Below, piece after piece: positions 61,479 through 64,000 of a DNA stretch of 64,000 nt. The stretch's first letter is position 1. Every line of letters starts with the position of its first letter. The translations under genes and the position numbers were made by a program. Source of the DNA: Symsagittifera roscoffensis (Eukaryota > Xenacoelomorpha > Acoela > Convolutidae); the NCBI RefSeq assembly GCF_963678635.1, contig NC_087064.1:49025346-49089345 (forward strand). The letters are read 5' to 3'. The notes beneath the pieces were generated by a model, which worked only from the letters and a program-made list of their open reading frames with translations, did no database searches and was not told the DNA's origin.

Positions 61479-64000
61479 CATTCAAGTTAAAATAACCGTT
61501 ATAGAAATTATTCCCAATCACCACACAGGAATAATAACCATTATAATAATTCTAATAATCGCCACAGAAGTAGTACACCTAAACATCAAAGAAATATTAA
61601 TCAAGTATCAAATCCAGAAACAACATCAGACCCCCCAGGTATTGATGACACAGGAAATAACGAACTACAACTAAATCAAATAAACTGTGAATCATCAGAT
61701 TCAGAAAGTGATACAAAAAACACTATCTCCATAAATATAATAGCAGTCGAAAATGACTAAGAACCTATTATATATGAACAACCTTTTTCATCACATATAT
61801 ATGAAAATCAATTAGAACTCCTTCACAATTATTATATTGAACCCATCCATTCTACACAAACGGCACAAGAAACTAACGAAATCAACACTACAAATCAATC
61901 GAATGAAAATAATAAAACAAAATGCTTGAATACAAATCACATTTATCAAAATATACAAAAAGAACAACCCAAAGAAAAAATTTGGACAATACCATTTCTT
62001 TTAGAAAGTCCAAGAAACAAAGAATTTCAACCACCAGATCTTGAAATTGATTTTTTAATTGATTCAGGAGCAGAATCAAACATAATAAACATTCCCACAT
62101 GGAATGAGATAAAATCAAAACTAACGCCTCTTGAAACATCCAGTAAACTAGCAACAGCACAAGGATCAACATTGGTAAACTATGGAAAAATTCAATTATT
62201 TCTTCTCCCCACAAGAACAATAGAGCAAAATAAAATTTTAAATAAACCATTTAAACAAATATTCCATATCACTGATATTAAACACAATATTATTGGAATA
62301 CCATTTATCTCTAAATATATACCAACAATCAACATTTTGAATAGTAAAATACTAATCAAAGATAAATACACAAAAACAAAACACACATCCCTAACATTTT
62401 TTCAAAGATTAAATAAACAACCACCATTCTTTTCAAAATTTTATCCGATATATAATCAACAAAGAAAACACCTGAAACCACTATCAGGAAACATATATAA
62501 TTTTTCAATAAAACAAGTTCACCAATATGATAAAAAACAAAACAAACAACAACTCTATATGTCAGATTTTGAATTCAAACCTATCCATAAGTTTTTCAAA
62601 ATCACAATTTCATCCATAAAATATTTGAAAAACTCGAATTCAGATATTATTTCTCTACATGTATACAACAATACACCCTATCAAGTAACATTACCTTTAG
62701 GACTTTTAGGCTATTGCGAAACCAACGCTACGATATCACCAATACACGAAAAAGCATACCGCGTAAATAATATACTCCAATTATTAGATATTTGTCAATC
62801 CACAATTCTTAATGAAGAATTATCCATAAATAATATAATAAGTAATGAAAAAAGAAATACAGATTATTTCACAAAAACCCCATATTTCAAACCTACATTC
62901 AACATAAATAACTATACAGAGAATCAACAGAAATTTTTAACAATGTTTAACTTTCAACATTCACAAATAACACAAGACGAATTTGATAAATTAGCCAAAC
63001 AGCTAATAAAATATTCATCAGTCTATGCAACATCTAACTTTGATGTTGGCAAAATCAGCTCATCACTACACCTTCCATTAAAACCTGACGCAGTTTTCAA
63101 AAAACAAAGAGCAAGTAAAGTACCAATTCACTTACATGATAAAGTAAACAGATTACTCGATATTTTAGAACAATACAATATTATCTCACCGGTAAACAAA
63201 GAAGAACAACCAAAAGGTAACACATTTATCAACCCTGTTATCATCCTAGCAAAAGGAGAATCATTAAAAATAGTTCTAGACGCTAGATACCTTAATTCAC
63301 TAATAGACGAATCAAAATGCAATTGGCCTATTGAACCAATACAAGTTATTTTAACAAAAATAAACGGAAAATACTTTACAACCGCAGATATGAATAGTGC
63401 ATATAATCAAATGCCACTAGATGAACAATCACGACGCTTAACACAATTTGTTATTGGAAATCAGCAATACGAATTCAACCGCCTATTCTATGGAATATCC
63501 ATAGGACCAGCAGCATTTTCAGCTTTTATGAGCAAAATTTTTCGACCACTAATACTCAAGAAAAACGCAATCACCTATTTAGACGATGTTTTTATGCAAT
63601 CACAGACAAAAGAAGAAATGTTCAATGTTTTAGAACACTATCACAAAACACTTCAGAACGAAAATCTGAAGGCCGCCCCCGATAAATCACACTTCTTTTT
63701 AACACGAGTTAAATTCTTAGGACACAATATAGAAAGAAAAACAATCACTCCATTAAAATCACGCATTGATGCTATTCAAAAGCTCCAACCACCAACAAAC
63801 AAAAAGAAAATCCAAGAATTCCTTGGAATGTTAAATTTTTTAAGCAAATATGTCTATAAAATGCAATTATACCTAAGACCATTCTATAATATACTTAGAC
63901 AACAAAATAATTTTGAATGGAACACAGAACATCAAGCACGATTTGAAGAAGTTAAAAAACTCTTAACTGAACAAATTCCGATTACAATTCCAGATCCAAA
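61479..64000 (+). pseudogene. protease and reverse transcriptase of the A-rich element, partial
   Basis: Same frame as gag. After TAA 61488 and TAA 61758 the frame is open to the window end. Protease: LEIDFLIDSGAESNIINIP (Asp at about 62064), then NIIGIPFISKYIPT in the place of the ILG motif. A linker with YNNTPYQVTLPLGLLGYC resembles linkers in other gypsy pols. RT: VNRLLDILEQYNIISPV, motif A TTADMNSAYNQM (Asp at 63387), LFYGISIGPAAFSAFM, motif C YLDD (63576-63587), KVKFLGH-type thumb (RVKFLGHNIERK) and KKKIQEFLGMLNFLSKYV. All RT catalytic Asp residues are present. RNase H and integrase would lie beyond the window. Confidence 0.85.

Larger units (their letters stand above)
56445..64000 (+). 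mobile_element. A-rich Ty3/gypsy-like element, right end missing
   Basis: Holds a leader, a small ORF, gag, protease and RT in order, running off the window. The sense strand is strongly A-rich. It is unrelated in sequence to the giant element. The 5' LTR and start could not be fixed because the 3' LTR is outside the window; the start given is approximate. The leader (to 57928) contains a pair of 25-bp direct repeats and three similar blocks ending CCAACCCTT (57480, 57710, 57820). Confidence 0.7.

Noticed and set aside
61048-61674. Ile/Thr/His-rich ORF overlapping the gag tail
   Set aside because: It is the alternate frame of the Arg/Ser/Asn-rich gag tail; the true frame is set by the knuckle and protease.

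Overview
This is eukaryotic, almost certainly invertebrate animal, DNA dominated by LTR retrotransposons. No bacterial gene order, rRNA, tRNA or CRISPR array is visible. Host-like DNA (about 48.8-56.4 kb) is AT-rich, has TTTTCAG-type splice acceptors and short broken genes, and resembles a nematode or another small AT-rich metazoan. The species cannot be fixed from the sequence alone. A run of exactly 200 N (49289-49488) is a scaffolding gap.

Layout. (1) 1-3929: minus-strand start of a related LTR element: first 85 codons of gag, a leader carrying a 14-bp tandem repeat, a candidate primer site and an LTR. (2) 3930-23375: copy 1 of a giant Ty3/gypsy-like element, about 19.4 kb even though RT, RNase H and integrase are missing. 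It keeps gag (coiled coil, capsid-like region, two CCHC knuckles), a protease, then about 10 kb of post-pol coding sequence: a macro-domain-like protein, a coiled-coil plus SGNH/GDSL hydrolase protein with all catalytic motifs, a second SGNH-like segment, and a long ORF of unknown function. (3) 23376-23829: a stray 3' end. (4) 23830-about 46740: copy 2, which keeps RT, RNase H and integrase remnants. It is inflated by nine tandem copies of a 1-kb gag segment and a 1348-bp duplication of protease/RT. It is cut off soon after its SGNH gene. (5) About 46741-48830: a 5'-leader-plus-gag fragment of copy 3. (6) 48831-56416: host-like DNA with a divergent gene pair (one member PC4-like) around three CArG boxes spaced 18 bp apart, a broken ORF, a CCAAT array and a zinc-finger exon. 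(7) From roughly 56.4 kb to the end: an unrelated A-rich Ty3/gypsy-like element whose gag-pol stays in one frame for 5.6 kb but contains four stop codons.

How the parts fit. In the giant element, gag makes the particle, protease/RT/RNase H/integrase copy and insert it, and the extra post-pol genes take the place where retroviruses put env and accessory genes. Their content (ADP-ribose-type macro fold, SGNH esterase fold) suggests enzymes or binders acting on host modifications, but that is inference. All three copies carry frameshifts or stops and none here is autonomous. Comparing copies shows which breaks are private and which came before the tandem amplifications.
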